Below the pieces are notes generated by a model that had not been told where the DNA came from, made no database searches, and worked only from the letters and a program-made list of their open reading frames with translations. A stretch of 64,000 bases of DNA from Paraburkholderia nodosa (GTDB lineage: Bacteria; Pseudomonadota; Gammaproteobacteria; Burkholderiales; Burkholderiaceae). Shown here in pieces: positions 63,873 to 64,000 of the stretch. Each line of letters begins with the position of its first letter. The first letter of the stretch is position 1. Position numbers and translations under genes: made by a program. Location of the stretch: positions 682,001-746,000 of the forward strand of contig NZ_MCNV01000001.1 of assembly GCF_001718195.1 (NCBI RefSeq), given 5' to 3'.

Positions 63873-64000
63873 ATGAACGACAATTTTTCGCGGCGCATGG
63901 GCGCTCGCGTACGCGGTGGCGTCCGGGGCGACGCCCCGAAACTTCCCCATCATAGAACGCGGTGGTTGGGCGCGCCGGCGCGCCGCGCAATAGCGACCGT
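63873..64000 (+). CDS. Possible start of a gene cut by the window end
   Basis: An open frame begins MNDNFSRRMGARVRGG at 63873 and is still open at the end of the window. It is Arg-rich and has no recognised similarity, and no clear ribosome site precedes it. It may be real or a chance frame in GC-rich DNA. Confidence 0.2.
   Translation, partial: MNDNFSRRMGARVRGGVRGDAPKLPHHRTRWLGAPARRAIAT

Noticed and set aside
1..64000. CRISPR array, tRNA or rRNA genes, prophage, complete insertion sequence
   Set aside because: No regularly spaced repeats, cloverleaf-like sequences, rRNA motifs, phage structural genes or transposase with paired inverted repeats were seen on reading.

Overview
The window is a GC-rich stretch of chromosome with dense, short-spaced genes on both strands. 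It looks like a member of the Burkholderiaceae, most likely Paraburkholderia, Caballeronia or Burkholderia. The supporting signs are a LutABC operon with its own GntR regulator, DUF4148 and DUF3562 proteins, a Gram-negative trimeric-type porin, many LysR and IclR regulators, and strong codon bias to G/C. No rRNA, tRNA, CRISPR array, prophage or complete insertion sequence was seen.

Layout. 0-4.1 kb: lactate oxidation operon lutA-lutB-lutC (order A, C, B on the minus strand) and a divergent FadR-type regulator. 4.2-9.2 kb: VOC protein, polyphosphate kinase 2 facing a Pit phosphate transporter across a bidirectional terminator, and a membrane diguanylate cyclase. 9.2-15.4 kb: an IS630-like DNA-binding domain protein, an AT-rich patch, small exported proteins, a lone fliD with a FliA-type promoter, yigZ, and a gene-free stretch with stacked minus-strand terminators. 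15.7-22.3 kb: acyl-CoA synthetase with a Crp-type regulator, a second FtsI-like transpeptidase and a chemoreceptor. 22.7-26.7 kb: a three-gene phosphonate operon, in which PEP mutase fused to a nucleotidyltransferase is followed by phosphonopyruvate decarboxylase and 2-aminoethylphosphonate transaminase. 26.8-31.5 kb: an operon for an N-formylglutamate amidohydrolase-like enzyme, an IclR regulator and a YfcC-type transporter, facing a porin gene across two near-identical palindromes. 31.5-38 kb: PepSY protein with a Fur-like box, and a Tat-exported molybdenum aldehyde oxidoreductase operon (A, B, C subunits plus a MocA-like maturase).

38.5-49.9 kb: LysR and alcohol dehydrogenase pair, pyrB with an N-terminal helix-turn-helix extension, a DapA homologue, an old yellow enzyme with an ArsR regulator, and an M20 peptidase/MFS pair with a divergent LysR. 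49.9-64 kb: cytochrome b561, a second chemoreceptor, a glycine-zipper protein, a frameshifted LysR gene, LacI and IclR regulators, an aminotransferase, an Lrp/RhtB pair, DUF1993, an HNH-like exported protein, an RRM-like protein and nadE.

How the genes work together. Several units are self-contained modules of regulator, enzyme and transporter, with palindromes in the shared intergenic regions that probably are the operators. The phosphonate operon should take phosphoenolpyruvate to 2-aminoethylphosphonate and, through the fused nucleotidyltransferase, to a CMP-activated form. The transferase that would place it on a lipid or glycan is not in this window.
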